Below are positions 42,091 through 51,810 of a DNA stretch of 64,000 bases, piece by piece. Origin of the DNA: Mycobacterium rhizamassiliense (GTDB taxonomy: Bacteria > Actinomycetota > Actinomycetes > Mycobacteriales > Mycobacteriaceae); the NCBI RefSeq assembly GCF_900157375.1, contig NZ_LT721901.1:4421685-4485684 (forward strand), given 5' to 3'. A program made the position numbers and the translations under genes. Within the stretch, counting starts at the first letter, position 1, and each line of letters begins with the position of its first letter. The notes beneath the pieces are model-generated. The model made no database searches. It was not told the DNA's origin and worked only from the letters and a program-made list of their open reading frames with translations.

Positions 42091-43405
42091 GCCGTTCGGA
42101 CGGCGCAGCCTGCTGCGGGGAGCCGGTGCGCTCACCGCGGCAGCGCTGACCCCCTTGGGCGCCGGCTGCGCGTCCGACGACGACGCGCTGACGTTCTTCT
42201 TCGCCGCCAATCCCGACGAGGCCGCCGCCCGCCTCCGGGTCGTCGACGAATTCCAGCGCCGCCATCCCGACATCAAGGTTCGGGCGGTGCGGTCCGGGCC
42301 CGGGGTGATGCAGCAGCTGTCGACCTTTTGTGCGGGCGGCAAGTGCCCCGATGTGCTGCAGACGTGGGAACTGACCTACGCCGAGCTGGCCGCCCGGGGC
42401 GTGCTGCACGACCTGAATGACTTCCTGGCGCGCGACCCGGGATTTGCCGCGCAGCTGAAGGCCGACAGCGTCGAGGCGCTGTATGACACCTTCACCTACG
42501 ACGGAGGGCAATTCGGCTTTCCGGAGCAATGGTCCGGAAACTACTTGTGGTACAACAAACGGCTCTTCGCCGAGGCCGGTGTGCCGGCCCCGCCCACCAG
42601 CTGGGGCACGTCCTGGACCTTCGCCGAATTCCTGGACGCGGCCAAGGCGTTGACCAAACGGGACCGCTCGGGACGCGTCACGCAGTGGGGTTTCGTGAAC
42701 ACCTTCGTCTCGTACTACTCGGCCGGGCTGTTCGCCTTGAACAACGGCGTGCCCTGGTCCACGCCGCAGAAGAACCCGACCCACCTCAATTTCGATCACC
42801 CCGCGTTCATGGAGGCGGTGCAGTTCTACGCCGACCTCGCCAACAAGCACAAGGTGGCACCCGACGCGTCCGACGTGCAGTCGATGTCCACGCCCGACCT
42901 GTTCGCATCGGGCAACGCGGCCATTGCGCTTGGCGGCCACTGGCGATACCAGACCTTTATCCGGGCCGAGGACTTGGACTTCGACGTCGCCCCGCTACCG
43001 GTAGGACCCTCCCGGCCCCAGGGGCGCAGCGCCTGCTCGAATATCGGCACCACCGGGTTGTCGATCTCGGCGAGCAGTCAGCGCAAGGAACAGGCATGGG
43101 AGTTCGTCAAATTCGCCACCGGCCCCGTCGGACAGGCGATCATCGCCGCGTCGTGCCTCTTCGTCCCGGTGCTGCGCTCCGTGCTGCACTCGGATGGATT
43201 CGCCAAGGCTCACCACAGGATCCGTAACCTCGCGGTGCTCACCGAGGGGCCGTCGTATTCCGAGGGCTTGCCGGTCACCCCGGCGTGGGAGAAGATCGTC
43301 GCGCTGATGGATCGCAATATGGGGCCGGTGCTGCGCGGGGCCCGCCCGGCCAGCTCGCTGACAGGCCTGGCACAAGCCGTTGACGAGGTACTGCAAAGCC
43401 CATGA
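42080..43405 (+). CDS. ABC sugar transporter substrate-binding lipoprotein (Rv2041c-like)
   Basis: This 441-residue extracellular solute-binding protein (family 1) has an N-terminus that combines a twin-arginine motif (GRRSLLRG) with a lipobox (LGAGC), so it is predicted to be a Tat-exported lipoprotein. The binding fold includes WSGNYLWYNKRLF and ALGGHWRYQ. It overlaps the sigma gene upstream by 11 bases and the first permease downstream (ATGA). It matches M. tuberculosis Rv2041c in order and type. The sugar is not identified from the sequence. Confidence 0.88.
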   Translation: MLDKPFGRRSLLRGAGALTAAALTPLGAGCASDDDALTFFFAANPDEAAARLRVVDEFQRRHPDIKVRAVRSGPGVMQQLSTFCAGGKCPDVLQTWELTYAELAARGVLHDLNDFLARDPGFAAQLKADSVEALYDTFTYDGGQFGFPEQWSGNYLWYNKRLFAEAGVPAPPTSWGTSWTFAEFLDAAKALTKRDRSGRVTQWGFVNTFVSYYSAGLFALNNGVPWSTPQKNPTHLNFDHPAFMEAVQFYADLANKHKVAPDASDVQSMSTPDLFASGNAAIALGGHWRYQTFIRAEDLDFDVAPLPVGPSRPQGRSACSNIGTTGLSISASSQRKEQAWEFVKFATGPVGQAIIAASCLFVPVLRSVLHSDGFAKAHHRIRNLAVLTEGPSYSEGLPVTPAWEKIVALMDRNMGPVLRGARPASSLTGLAQAVDEVLQSP

Positions 43406-44361
43406 CATCGATCGACACCTCCGCCGAACCTACGCCGGCCCGCGGCCAACGACCTCCGGGCGCGCGTCCGTCGCGCCGGCGCGAATGGGCAGGCCGCTTC
43501 TTTGTCGCGCCGAACCTGCTCGCGGTCACGGTCTTCATGCTCTTTCCCCTCGGTTTCTCGCTGTACATGAGCTTTCAGCGGTGGGACGTGTTCAATCCAC
43601 CAAAGTTTGTGGGGCTGAAGAACTTCGAGCAGCTGTTCACGTCCGACCCGCTGTTCGGAATTGCCATCCGCAACACCGTGGTGTTCACCCTGGGCACGGT
43701 GGTGCCGACCGTCATCATCAGCCTCGTCGTGGCCGGTGTCCTGAACCGGAAAGTCAGGGGCATCGCGATCTTCCGGACCATCGTGTTCCTGCCGCTGGCC
43801 ATCTCATCGGTGGTGATGGCGGTCGTCTGGCAGTTCGTGTTCAACACCGACAACGGCCTGCTCAACATCATGCTGGGGTGGGTGGGAATCGGCCCGGTCC
43901 CGTGGCTGGTCGACCCCAACTGGGCGATGACATCGCTGTGCATCGTCAGCGTGTGGCGCAGTGTCCCGTTCGCCACCGTCATCCTGCTGGCCGCGATGCA
44001 AGGGGTGCCCGAAACCGTCTACGAGGCAGCCAAAATCGACGGTGCGGGGGAGATACGGCAGTTCGCCTTCATCACGCTGCCGCTGATCCGCGGCGCGATC
44101 TCGTTCGTCATCGTCATTTCAATCATCCACGCGTTCCAGGCGTTTGACGTGGTCTACGTTCTCAACGGCTCCAACGGCGGGCCGGAGACCTCGACCTACG
44201 TGTTGGGCATCATGCTGTTTCAGCATGCCTTCTCCTTCCTGGAGTTCGGCTATGCTTCGGCACTGGCATGGGTGATGTTCGCGATCTTGTTGGTGCTGAC
44301 CGTGGTTCAGTTGCGGATCACCCGGCAGCGTTCGGTGGAGGCGTCTCGTGGCCTTAGCTGA
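43402..44361 (+). CDS. ABC sugar transporter permease, MalF/UgpA type (Rv2040c-like)
   Basis: A 319-residue protein with six predicted spans and the MetI-type cytoplasmic loop EAAKIDGAGEIRQFAFITLPLI, which docks onto the ATPase. A Pro/Arg-rich N-terminus of about 25 residues precedes the first span. ATG 43402 overlaps the stop of the binding protein. The gene ends inside the next permease (14-base overlap), so all transporter genes are coupled. It imports a sugar or sugar-like substrate together with the other permease. Confidence 0.9.
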   Translation: MTSIDTSAEPTPARGQRPPGARPSRRREWAGRFFVAPNLLAVTVFMLFPLGFSLYMSFQRWDVFNPPKFVGLKNFEQLFTSDPLFGIAIRNTVVFTLGTVVPTVIISLVVAGVLNRKVRGIAIFRTIVFLPLAISSVVMAVVWQFVFNTDNGLLNIMLGWVGIGPVPWLVDPNWAMTSLCIVSVWRSVPFATVILLAAMQGVPETVYEAAKIDGAGEIRQFAFITLPLIRGAISFVIVISIIHAFQAFDVVYVLNGSNGGPETSTYVLGIMLFQHAFSFLEFGYASALAWVMFAILLVLTVVQLRITRQRSVEASRGLS

Positions 44362-45190
44362 GCGCATCGTCAAACGCGGCGTCCTGCGCGCGGTTCCGGT
44401 CTACATCGCGCTGCTTGCCATCGCGTGGACCTGGCTGTTCCCGATCGCCTGGGCGATCTCGGGATCGCTGAAACGAGAGGGCGAGATCAGCCAGCCGAAG
44501 CTGCTGCCCGCCCACCCGCGCTGGTCGAACTACACCGACGTGTTCGCGGTGATGCCGTTCTGGCGCATGTTCTTCAACACCGTGCTGTACGCCGGATGCG
44601 TGACGGCCGGGCAGGTCTTCTTCTGCTCTCTGGCCGGATACGCCTTCGCGCGCCTGCAGTTTCGCGGCCGTGACACCTTGTTCGTGCTGTACCTCGGCAC
44701 GCTGATGGTTCCACTGACGGTCACCGTGATCCCGCAGTTCATCATCATGCGCCTCGCCGGCTGGGTCGACACCCCCTGGGCGATGATCGTGCCGGGCCTG
44801 TTCGGCAGCGCGTTCGGCACCTACCTGATGCGGCAGTTCTTCCAAACGCTCCCCGGGGATCTCGAGGAGGCCGCGATTCTCGATGGCTGCTCGCCGTGGC
44901 AGATCTACTGGCGGATCCTGTTGCCCCACGCCAGGCCGGCGGTGATGGTTCTCGCCGTGCTCACCTGGGTCAACGTCTGGAACGATTTCCTGTGGCCGCT
45001 GTTGATGATTCAGCGCAACAACCTGGCCACCCTGACGCTGGGCCTGGTCCGGCTGCGCGGGGAGTACGTCGCGCGCTGGCCGGTGATCATGGCGGCCTCG
45101 ATGCTCATCATGATCCCGCTCGTGATCATCTACGCGGTCGCCCAGCGTTCGTTTGTGCGTGGCATCGCGGTGACCGGAATGAGTGGGTGA
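44348..45190 (+). CDS. ABC sugar transporter permease, MalG/UgpE type (Rv2039c-like)
   Basis: The 280-residue second permease starts at GTG 44348 inside the end of the first. It has six spans and the loop EEAAILDGCSPWQIYWRILLP, with the EAA signature for contact with the ATPase. The C-terminus (AQRSFVRGIAVTGMSG) is typical of MalG-type subunits. The ATPase gene follows after two bases. Confidence 0.9.
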   Translation: MALAERIVKRGVLRAVPVYIALLAIAWTWLFPIAWAISGSLKREGEISQPKLLPAHPRWSNYTDVFAVMPFWRMFFNTVLYAGCVTAGQVFFCSLAGYAFARLQFRGRDTLFVLYLGTLMVPLTVTVIPQFIIMRLAGWVDTPWAMIVPGLFGSAFGTYLMRQFFQTLPGDLEEAAILDGCSPWQIYWRILLPHARPAVMVLAVLTWVNVWNDFLWPLLMIQRNNLATLTLGLVRLRGEYVARWPVIMAASMLIMIPLVIIYAVAQRSFVRGIAVTGMSG

Positions 45191-45192
45191 CA

Positions 45193-46266
<1,074 letters not shown>

Positions 46267-47584
46267 CGCAGGGGAGTCGGCGATCAATCCGTCGACGACC
46301 TCGGCCAATCCGGCGAAGCCCGGTGCCGCGGCCATGTCGGCGGCGATGCGCTTGCTTGCCTGCCGGTAGCGCGGCTCGTGCAGCACCGCCAGAATGTCGC
46401 GGCGCAGCGCACCCGCGGTCGGTCGTTCACTTCTGATCCGCCGGCCGACGCCTGACCACGCGACGCGGGCGCCAACCTCCGGCTTGTCTTCCTTGCCACC
46501 GGTAGCGACGATCGGCACGCCGTAGCGCAGTGCGTACTGGACGCCGCCGTAGCCGCCGTTGGTGACGTAAACCGCAGTACGCGGCAGTAATTCGTCGTAG
46601 GGCAGGTAGTTCGCGGCGCGCGCATTCCCGGGTAGCGGGGGCAACGTGTCCAGTGGTCGACCGCCCGTCGCGACCACGACCAGAACGTCCTCGTCGGCAA
46701 GCGCGTGCAGCGTTGGTGCGATCGCCTGGTCGTAGTCGCCATTGGCAAACGTGCCCTGAGTGACGTGGATGACGGGGCGTGTCCCGTCGAGTTCGCCCCA
46801 CCAGTCCGGCAGTGGAATCCGTGAACCGGCAGCGGACAGTGGCCCGACAAAATGCAGCGCGGTAGGTGTGTCGGACATGGGGTATTCGAACGCGGAGACG
46901 CTGAACTGGACGAACGCGTCGGCCCGCCGGTACCAATTCATCATTGTGTCCGGCATATCGAGCCCGTGCACTTGCCGGTGAAGGTCGTTGAGTGTTCGGT
47001 TGCCCTGCCGCAGGATTCGGCGATGCAGAGGGGCCAGCGCGGCGTTGCGATGCCGGTTCAAGACGCGTGCCGGCGGCAGCCCCATGCCAAAGGGGGCGGT
47101 GTCGCGGCTGTCGATGCACAGCGGAATGACGCCACAAATGACGACCGCTGGGCGCGCGGCGCGCTGGTGGGCGAGCAGGAACGCGGCCCCAAGGAAATTC
47201 TGCTCGGCGAGCACAGCGTCGGCGGGTTGCGCCGCAATGGCGGCGTCGATGGCGTCGTACTGCAGCTTGGCGGGTCGGGAAAAGACGTTTTCGATGTCGA
47301 AGGCGACCGCCTTGAGGCCCCTCAACCGGGCGCGTTCGGGGAAGCTCTCGGCGATGTTCCGGTCGTCAAAGTCGGCCTCCGGAGGCAGCGGCACAAATGA
47401 TGCGCCCGTGGCCGCGACCTTATCCGCGTAACGCGAGCCCGTGACGAAGCGCACGTCGTCGCCGCGCTTGACGAATTTCTCGGCGACGGCCAGCAACGGC
47501 GTGATGTGCCCATGTACCGGAATGCTGGCGAAGACGATCGATGACACTTGCCGCTCCCGCCTGTCGCCCCCGACTGGTATCGCG

Positions 47585-47599
47585 TAGTATTCATTACTA
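47585..47599. promoter_or_regulatory. Inverted repeat between glycosyltransferase and TetR genes
   Basis: TAGTATTCATTACTA (5-base arms TAGTA/TACTA, 5-base spacer) abuts the TetR start in the 51-bp divergent gap. It is an AT-rich patch in otherwise GC-rich DNA, in the expected place for an autoregulatory TetR operator that also controls the glycosyltransferase. Confidence 0.5.
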
Positions 47600-48264
47600 T
47601 GGCACCGGAGTCAATATCCGCCAAGACGCGTACCTATCGATCGGCGCTGCGCCAACAGCAGGCCGGGCTCACTCGAACGCGGGTGCTCGCATCGGCGGCC
47701 GAACTGTTCGCCGCCGATGGCTATGAGCGCACCACATTGGCGAAAATTGCTGCCGCGGCGGGTGTTTCGGCTGAGACAGTGCAGGGGCAGGGGACGAAAG
47801 CGCGCCTGTTGATCGCGGCCATCGAGTACGCCGGGGTGGGGGTGGCCGGTGAAGAAAATCTGCTGAATCTCGATGTCGGCCGCACCATGATCGCCCTCGA
47901 CGACCTCGATGAGGCGCTGGACTTTATCGTCACGTTCGTCACGGATGTGCACGAGCGGACCGCAAGACTAGCGCCCGCGTTGCTCAGCGGCGCCGGTTCC
48001 GACCCCAAGCTGGATCGCTACCTGACCGAGTTCATCGCCGGCATCAACGGGCAGGTCCGGCGGGTGCTCGACGTGCACCGCGATCGGGGCTGGTTGCGCG
48101 ATGACGTGCCGTTCGACGAACTCGTCGAGACGGCGGGGGTGCTCTGCAGCGCCGAGACCTATCTGCGGATGACCCATCGCGGCGGTTGGAGCGCCGACGC
48201 CTACCGGGCGTGGTGCCGGCGTATGCTGGCGGAGAGCGTCTTTGCTGCACCACCGGCAGGTTGA
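47599..48264 (+). CDS. TetR-family transcriptional regulator
   Basis: A 221-residue regulator whose DNA-binding domain runs TRTRVLASAAELFAADGYERTTL and IAAAAGVSAETVQ. Here the usual YxHF segment is replaced by QGQGTKARLL. ATG 47599 is the first Met with a full TetR N-terminus. The open frame continues upstream through the promoter region but has no similarity there. It probably represses the divergent glycosyltransferase gene. Confidence 0.85.
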   Translation: MAPESISAKTRTYRSALRQQQAGLTRTRVLASAAELFAADGYERTTLAKIAAAAGVSAETVQGQGTKARLLIAAIEYAGVGVAGEENLLNLDVGRTMIALDDLDEALDFIVTFVTDVHERTARLAPALLSGAGSDPKLDRYLTEFIAGINGQVRRVLDVHRDRGWLRDDVPFDELVETAGVLCSAETYLRMTHRGGWSADAYRAWCRRMLAESVFAAPPAG

Positions 48265-48286
48265 ATTTGGTTGGTAGGGGGCCACT

Positions 48287-49246
48287 TTGGACTCGGTCGA
48301 TCTGGTTTGCGAAGGCGGTGGTGTCCGGGGCATCGGCCTGGTGGGGGCGGTGGATGCCCTCGCCGCCGCTGGCTACCGGTTTCCGCGCGTCGCCGGCACC
48401 AGTGCCGGCGCGATCGTCGCCTCCCTGGTCGCCGCCCTGCAGAAATCCGGCGAACCGCTCAGCCGGCTGGCCGAGATCATGCGCAACATCGACTATCGAA
48501 AGATCCTGGACCGCAACCTGGTTGGGCACATCCCGCTGATCGGCGGGGGACTGTCGCTGCTGCTGTCCGACGGGGTGTACCGGGGCGCCTACCTGCAACA
48601 GCTGCTGACCGATCTCCTCGCGGAATTCGGGGTGCACACCTTCGCCGACCTGCGCACCGGCGAGGAGCCCGACCAGTTCGCCTGGTCGCTGGTCGTCACC
48701 GCCAGCGACCTGTCGCGGCGCCAGCTGGTGCGCATCCCCTGGGATCTGCGCTCGTACGGCATCGACCCGGACACCTTTCCGGTGGCACGCGCGGTGCACG
48801 CGTCCGCCGCGATTCCCTACGTGTTCGAGCCGGTCCGCGTCGGCGGCGCGACATGGGTGGACGGCGGATTGCTATCCGATTTCCCCGTCGACCTGTTCGA
48901 CCGCCCGGGACCGCGCTGGCCCACCTTCGGCATCCGGCTGTCCGCCCGCCCCGGCATCCCGCCCACGCATCCGGTGCATGGTCCGGTGTCGTTGGGGATA
49001 GCGGCGATCGAGAGCCTGGTGAGCAATCAAGACAACGCCTACATCGACGATCCTTGCACCGTGCGCCGCACCATCTTCGTGCCCGCCGACGAGGTGAGCC
49101 CGATCGACTTCGGCATCACCGATGAACAGCGCGAGGCGCTGTATCAGCGCGGACTGCAAGCGGGCCAAGGCTTCCTGAAGACGTGGAACTACGACGACTA
49201 CCTATCGGCGTGCGGCGGCCCGGTGCAATCGCCTGGCGCGCCGTAA
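48287..49246 (+). CDS. Patatin-like phospholipase (Rv2037c-like)
   Basis: This is a 319-residue patatin-family lipid acyl hydrolase. The oxyanion loop is EGGGVRGIG near the N-terminus, the nucleophile elbow GTSAG is near residue 43, and the catalytic aspartate lies in VDGGLLSDFP near 190. The start is TTG 48287 with a GGGGG ribosome site. An upstream alternative is absent because the TetR stop is 22 bases away. In the M. tuberculosis order a comparable gene (Rv2037c) follows the ABC ATPase, so the glycosyltransferase/TetR pair looks inserted. Substrates of mycobacterial patatins include phospholipids and acylglycerols. The specific lipid is unknown. Confidence 0.87.
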   Translation: MDSVDLVCEGGGVRGIGLVGAVDALAAAGYRFPRVAGTSAGAIVASLVAALQKSGEPLSRLAEIMRNIDYRKILDRNLVGHIPLIGGGLSLLLSDGVYRGAYLQQLLTDLLAEFGVHTFADLRTGEEPDQFAWSLVVTASDLSRRQLVRIPWDLRSYGIDPDTFPVARAVHASAAIPYVFEPVRVGGATWVDGGLLSDFPVDLFDRPGPRWPTFGIRLSARPGIPPTHPVHGPVSLGIAAIESLVSNQDNAYIDDPCTVRRTIFVPADEVSPIDFGITDEQREALYQRGLQAGQGFLKTWNYDDYLSACGGPVQSPGAP

Positions 49247-49281
49247 CGGCGTTTAGGCGCAAGCCTTTCTAGTATTGCCGC

Positions 49282-50115
49282 GTGGATGATCGCTACGGCA
49301 CCGACGTTCTGGCCGCGGGTCGGCGCAAGCCCCGCTCGACCGAGCACCCGGCTGACCCGGGCCTGGTCGTCGAGGACGTCGAGAGCGGTTACGTCGGCGC
49401 GGTGGTTCGGGTCGAGTACGGTCGCGTCCAGCTCGAGGACCGCCATGGCCACGTCCGTGGCTTTCCGCTGGGGCCCGGGTACCTGCTGGAGGGCCGCCCG
49501 GTGATCCTGACCGCTCCGCGGCGCGCGGCGCCGACCGGCACGGGCCGGACGGCTTCCGGCTCGGTCGCGGTACGCGATGCGCGCGCCCGGGTGGCCCGGT
49601 CCAGTCGGATCTATGTCGAGGGCCGGCACGACGCCGAGCTCATCGCGCAGGTGTGGGGCGAGGACCTGCGCATCGAGGGTGTCGTCGTCGAGTACCTCGG
49701 CGGGGTGGACGACCTGGTGGGCATCGTCGAGGAGTTTCGTCCCGAGCCGCGCCGGCGCCTTGGCGTGCTGGTGGACCACCTCGTTTCCGGGTCGAAAGAG
49801 GCGCGGATCGCCGAGGCGGTAAGGCGCGGGCCCGGCGGGCCGGACACGTTGGTGGTCGGGCATCCGTACGTCGACATCTGGCAGGCGGTGAAGCCGCAGC
49901 GGCTCGGCATGGCGGGCTGGCCGAACGTGCCGCGCCACATCGAGTGGAAGCGCGGCGCGTGTCAGGCCCTCGGTTTGCCGCACGCAAATCAGGCCGACAT
50001 CGCCGCGGCGTGGCGGCACATCCGTTCGCGCGTGCGCGACTGGAACGATCTGGAACCGGCGTTGATCGGCAAAGTCGAAGAGCTCATCGACTTTGTGACG
50101 CAGCCGGGCGCGTGA
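49282..50115 (+). CDS. DUF3097 protein with Toprim-like core
   Basis: The 277-residue product starts at GTG 49282. It matches the actinobacterial DUF3097 type. A beta-rich N-terminal part (GYVGAVVRVEYGRVQLEDRHG) is followed by a segment resembling a Toprim fold: RIYVEGRHDAELI with the glutamate, and then GVLVDHLVSGSKE with an acidic residue and serine. Toprim domains catalyse or bind phosphodiester and nucleic acid chemistry, but the role of this family is not established. It is not in an obvious operon; the patatin gene ends 35 bases upstream, and the iron-regulated efe operon begins downstream. Confidence 0.75.
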   Translation: MDDRYGTDVLAAGRRKPRSTEHPADPGLVVEDVESGYVGAVVRVEYGRVQLEDRHGHVRGFPLGPGYLLEGRPVILTAPRRAAPTGTGRTASGSVAVRDARARVARSSRIYVEGRHDAELIAQVWGEDLRIEGVVVEYLGGVDDLVGIVEEFRPEPRRRLGVLVDHLVSGSKEARIAEAVRRGPGGPDTLVVGHPYVDIWQAVKPQRLGMAGWPNVPRHIEWKRGACQALGLPHANQADIAAAWRHIRSRVRDWNDLEPALIGKVEELIDFVTQPGA

Positions 50116-50156
50116 CGAATGCGGGCGCGGACGAACGCCTTAACCAGCGCCGACGG

Positions 50157-50175
50157 TTAGGTTAGGCTAACTCGG
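50157..50175 (+). promoter_or_regulatory. IdeR-type iron box upstream of efeUOB
   Basis: TTAGGTTAGGCTAACTCGG matches the 19-bp mycobacterial IdeR consensus (TTAGGTTAGSCTAACCTAA) at all but the last few bases, with the core inverted repeat TTAG-GCTAA intact. It lies 31 bases before the efeU ATG, where an iron-loaded repressor would block transcription. It implies induction of efeUOB under iron limitation. Confidence 0.85.
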
Positions 50176-50205
50176 ACGTCCCGATCCGCGGGACAGGGAT
50201 CGGAC

Positions 50206-51810
50206 ATGCAGGGCGTATTCGGCATCTTCCTCGGCACGTTCCTCATCGGCCTACGCGAAGGCCTGGAGGCGACGTTGATCGTCAGCATCGTCGGGGCCTT
50301 CCTCAAGCGAAACGGCCACCCCACCCGTCCGATGTTCGCCGGCGTCGCATTGGCGGTGCTGATCAGTGTCGCGATTGGCGTCGGGCTGGACTTGCTCTCT
50401 GCGACGCTGCCGCAGGCTCAGCAGGAAATGATGGAGACGGTCATCGACGCCATCGCCGTGGTGTTCGTGACCTCCATGATCATTTGGATGAACCGCAACG
50501 CCGCCCGGCTCAAGGGCGAACTCGAGCATGAGGCCCAGCAGGCGCTCAACCGCGGCGGCGCACTGGCCCTGGTCGTCATGGCCTTCCTCGCGGTGCTCAA
50601 GGAGGGCTTCGAGACCTCGGTGTTCCTGTTGGCGGCCGCCGAGACGTCGCACGGCAACCGATGGCTGGCGGTGTGCGGCGGGGCGGCCGGGATCGCTTTG
50701 TCCGTCGCGCTCGGCGCCGCCCTCTACTACGGCGGCCTCAAGCTCAACCTCGCCCGGTTCTTCCGCATCACCGGCGTGTTCTTGGTGCTGATCGCCGCCG
50801 GGTTGGTGCTGGGCGGGCTGCGCACCGCCCACGAGGCGGGCTGGGTGACCGTCGGCCAGCGACAGGTGCTCGACCTGTCGGCCTGGATGCCCAACCAGTC
50901 CGTGCTGGGCGCGTTGGTCACCGGCGTGTTCGGGATTCCGTCGGACCCACGCCTTATCGAAGTGCTCGGCTGGCTGCTCTACGCGGTGCCGGTGCTGATC
51001 GTCTTTCTGCTGCCCGCGCGGCTGACCGCGCGCAACCGGTCTCGACTGCTGGCCGGTACCGCGGCGATCCTGCTGATCGTCGCGGCCATATTGGCGATCT
51101 CGACGCCGGCCGGTGATTCGTCACCGAGCGCGCGGGTACGCACCGTCACCGACCGCTCCGGCCACATCTCGCAGGTGTCGATGGAGAACGGGCCGCACGG
51201 ACGCGAGCTCTCCGTCGCACTGGACGGCGCTCCGACCGCCCAGCGAATCCTGCTTGTCCCCGCGGGCGACCAAACCGTGGACGGCCTGCCGGTACAGCTA
51301 TGGCAGGCTTCGGAGGTAGCCGGGGCCGACGGCGCGCCGGCGGTCACGTTGGATCAGTTGCTGGCCATGGCGGGCGGCCGGCTGCCGGTCGGCCTTGCCG
51401 TTGGCCGCACTCCGGGGCCGTTCCAAGGGCAATGGTCGACCACCACCGCGTATACCGTGCTCGCACAAGGGGACCGCGTGGTCAGTGCGCGAGCGACGAG
51501 CAACCGCACGGCGATGCTGACCGGCGGTGGGCTGACCGGCGCCAAGACGGTCAGCCTCGGCGGGCTACCGACGGACTGGTCCACGTCCAGCGCCGACGAC
51601 CGCTCGGCCGCCGCGCAGATCATCGCCGACCAACGAAATCGTTCGGACCGGCACCTCTGGAACGTCTGGCTTCCATTGGTAATAGCGGGTTTTGCGCTGG
51701 CTTGCGCGTTTTCGGCGATAGCCTCGGTGCGCAACGGCCGCAGGCAAAAGGATGAGAGGAATTCGGTTGATGGCGAGTCGCATCGTCCCGGCAACGTGCC
51801 GGTCTCGTGA
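50206..51810 (+). CDS. efeU: Iron permease EfeU (FTR1 family)
   Basis: A 534-residue protein whose N-terminal 280 residues form a seven-span FTR1/EfeU permease. Both iron-binding REGLE-type motifs are present: LREGLEATLI near residue 17 and LKEGFETSVF near 130. The C-terminal 230 residues are an extra extracytoplasmic domain bounded by another span near 490-510, longer than in E. coli EfeU (about 276 residues). It transports ferric iron across the membrane with EfeO and EfeB encoded next. The efeO start lies within its 3' end. Control by the IdeR box upstream is likely. Confidence 0.92.
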   Translation: MQGVFGIFLGTFLIGLREGLEATLIVSIVGAFLKRNGHPTRPMFAGVALAVLISVAIGVGLDLLSATLPQAQQEMMETVIDAIAVVFVTSMIIWMNRNAARLKGELEHEAQQALNRGGALALVVMAFLAVLKEGFETSVFLLAAAETSHGNRWLAVCGGAAGIALSVALGAALYYGGLKLNLARFFRITGVFLVLIAAGLVLGGLRTAHEAGWVTVGQRQVLDLSAWMPNQSVLGALVTGVFGIPSDPRLIEVLGWLLYAVPVLIVFLLPARLTARNRSRLLAGTAAILLIVAAILAISTPAGDSSPSARVRTVTDRSGHISQVSMENGPHGRELSVALDGAPTAQRILLVPAGDQTVDGLPVQLWQASEVAGADGAPAVTLDQLLAMAGGRLPVGLAVGRTPGPFQGQWSTTTAYTVLAQGDRVVSARATSNRTAMLTGGGLTGAKTVSLGGLPTDWSTSSADDRSAAAQIIADQRNRSDRHLWNVWLPLVIAGFALACAFSAIASVRNGRRQKDERNSVDGESHRPGNVPVS

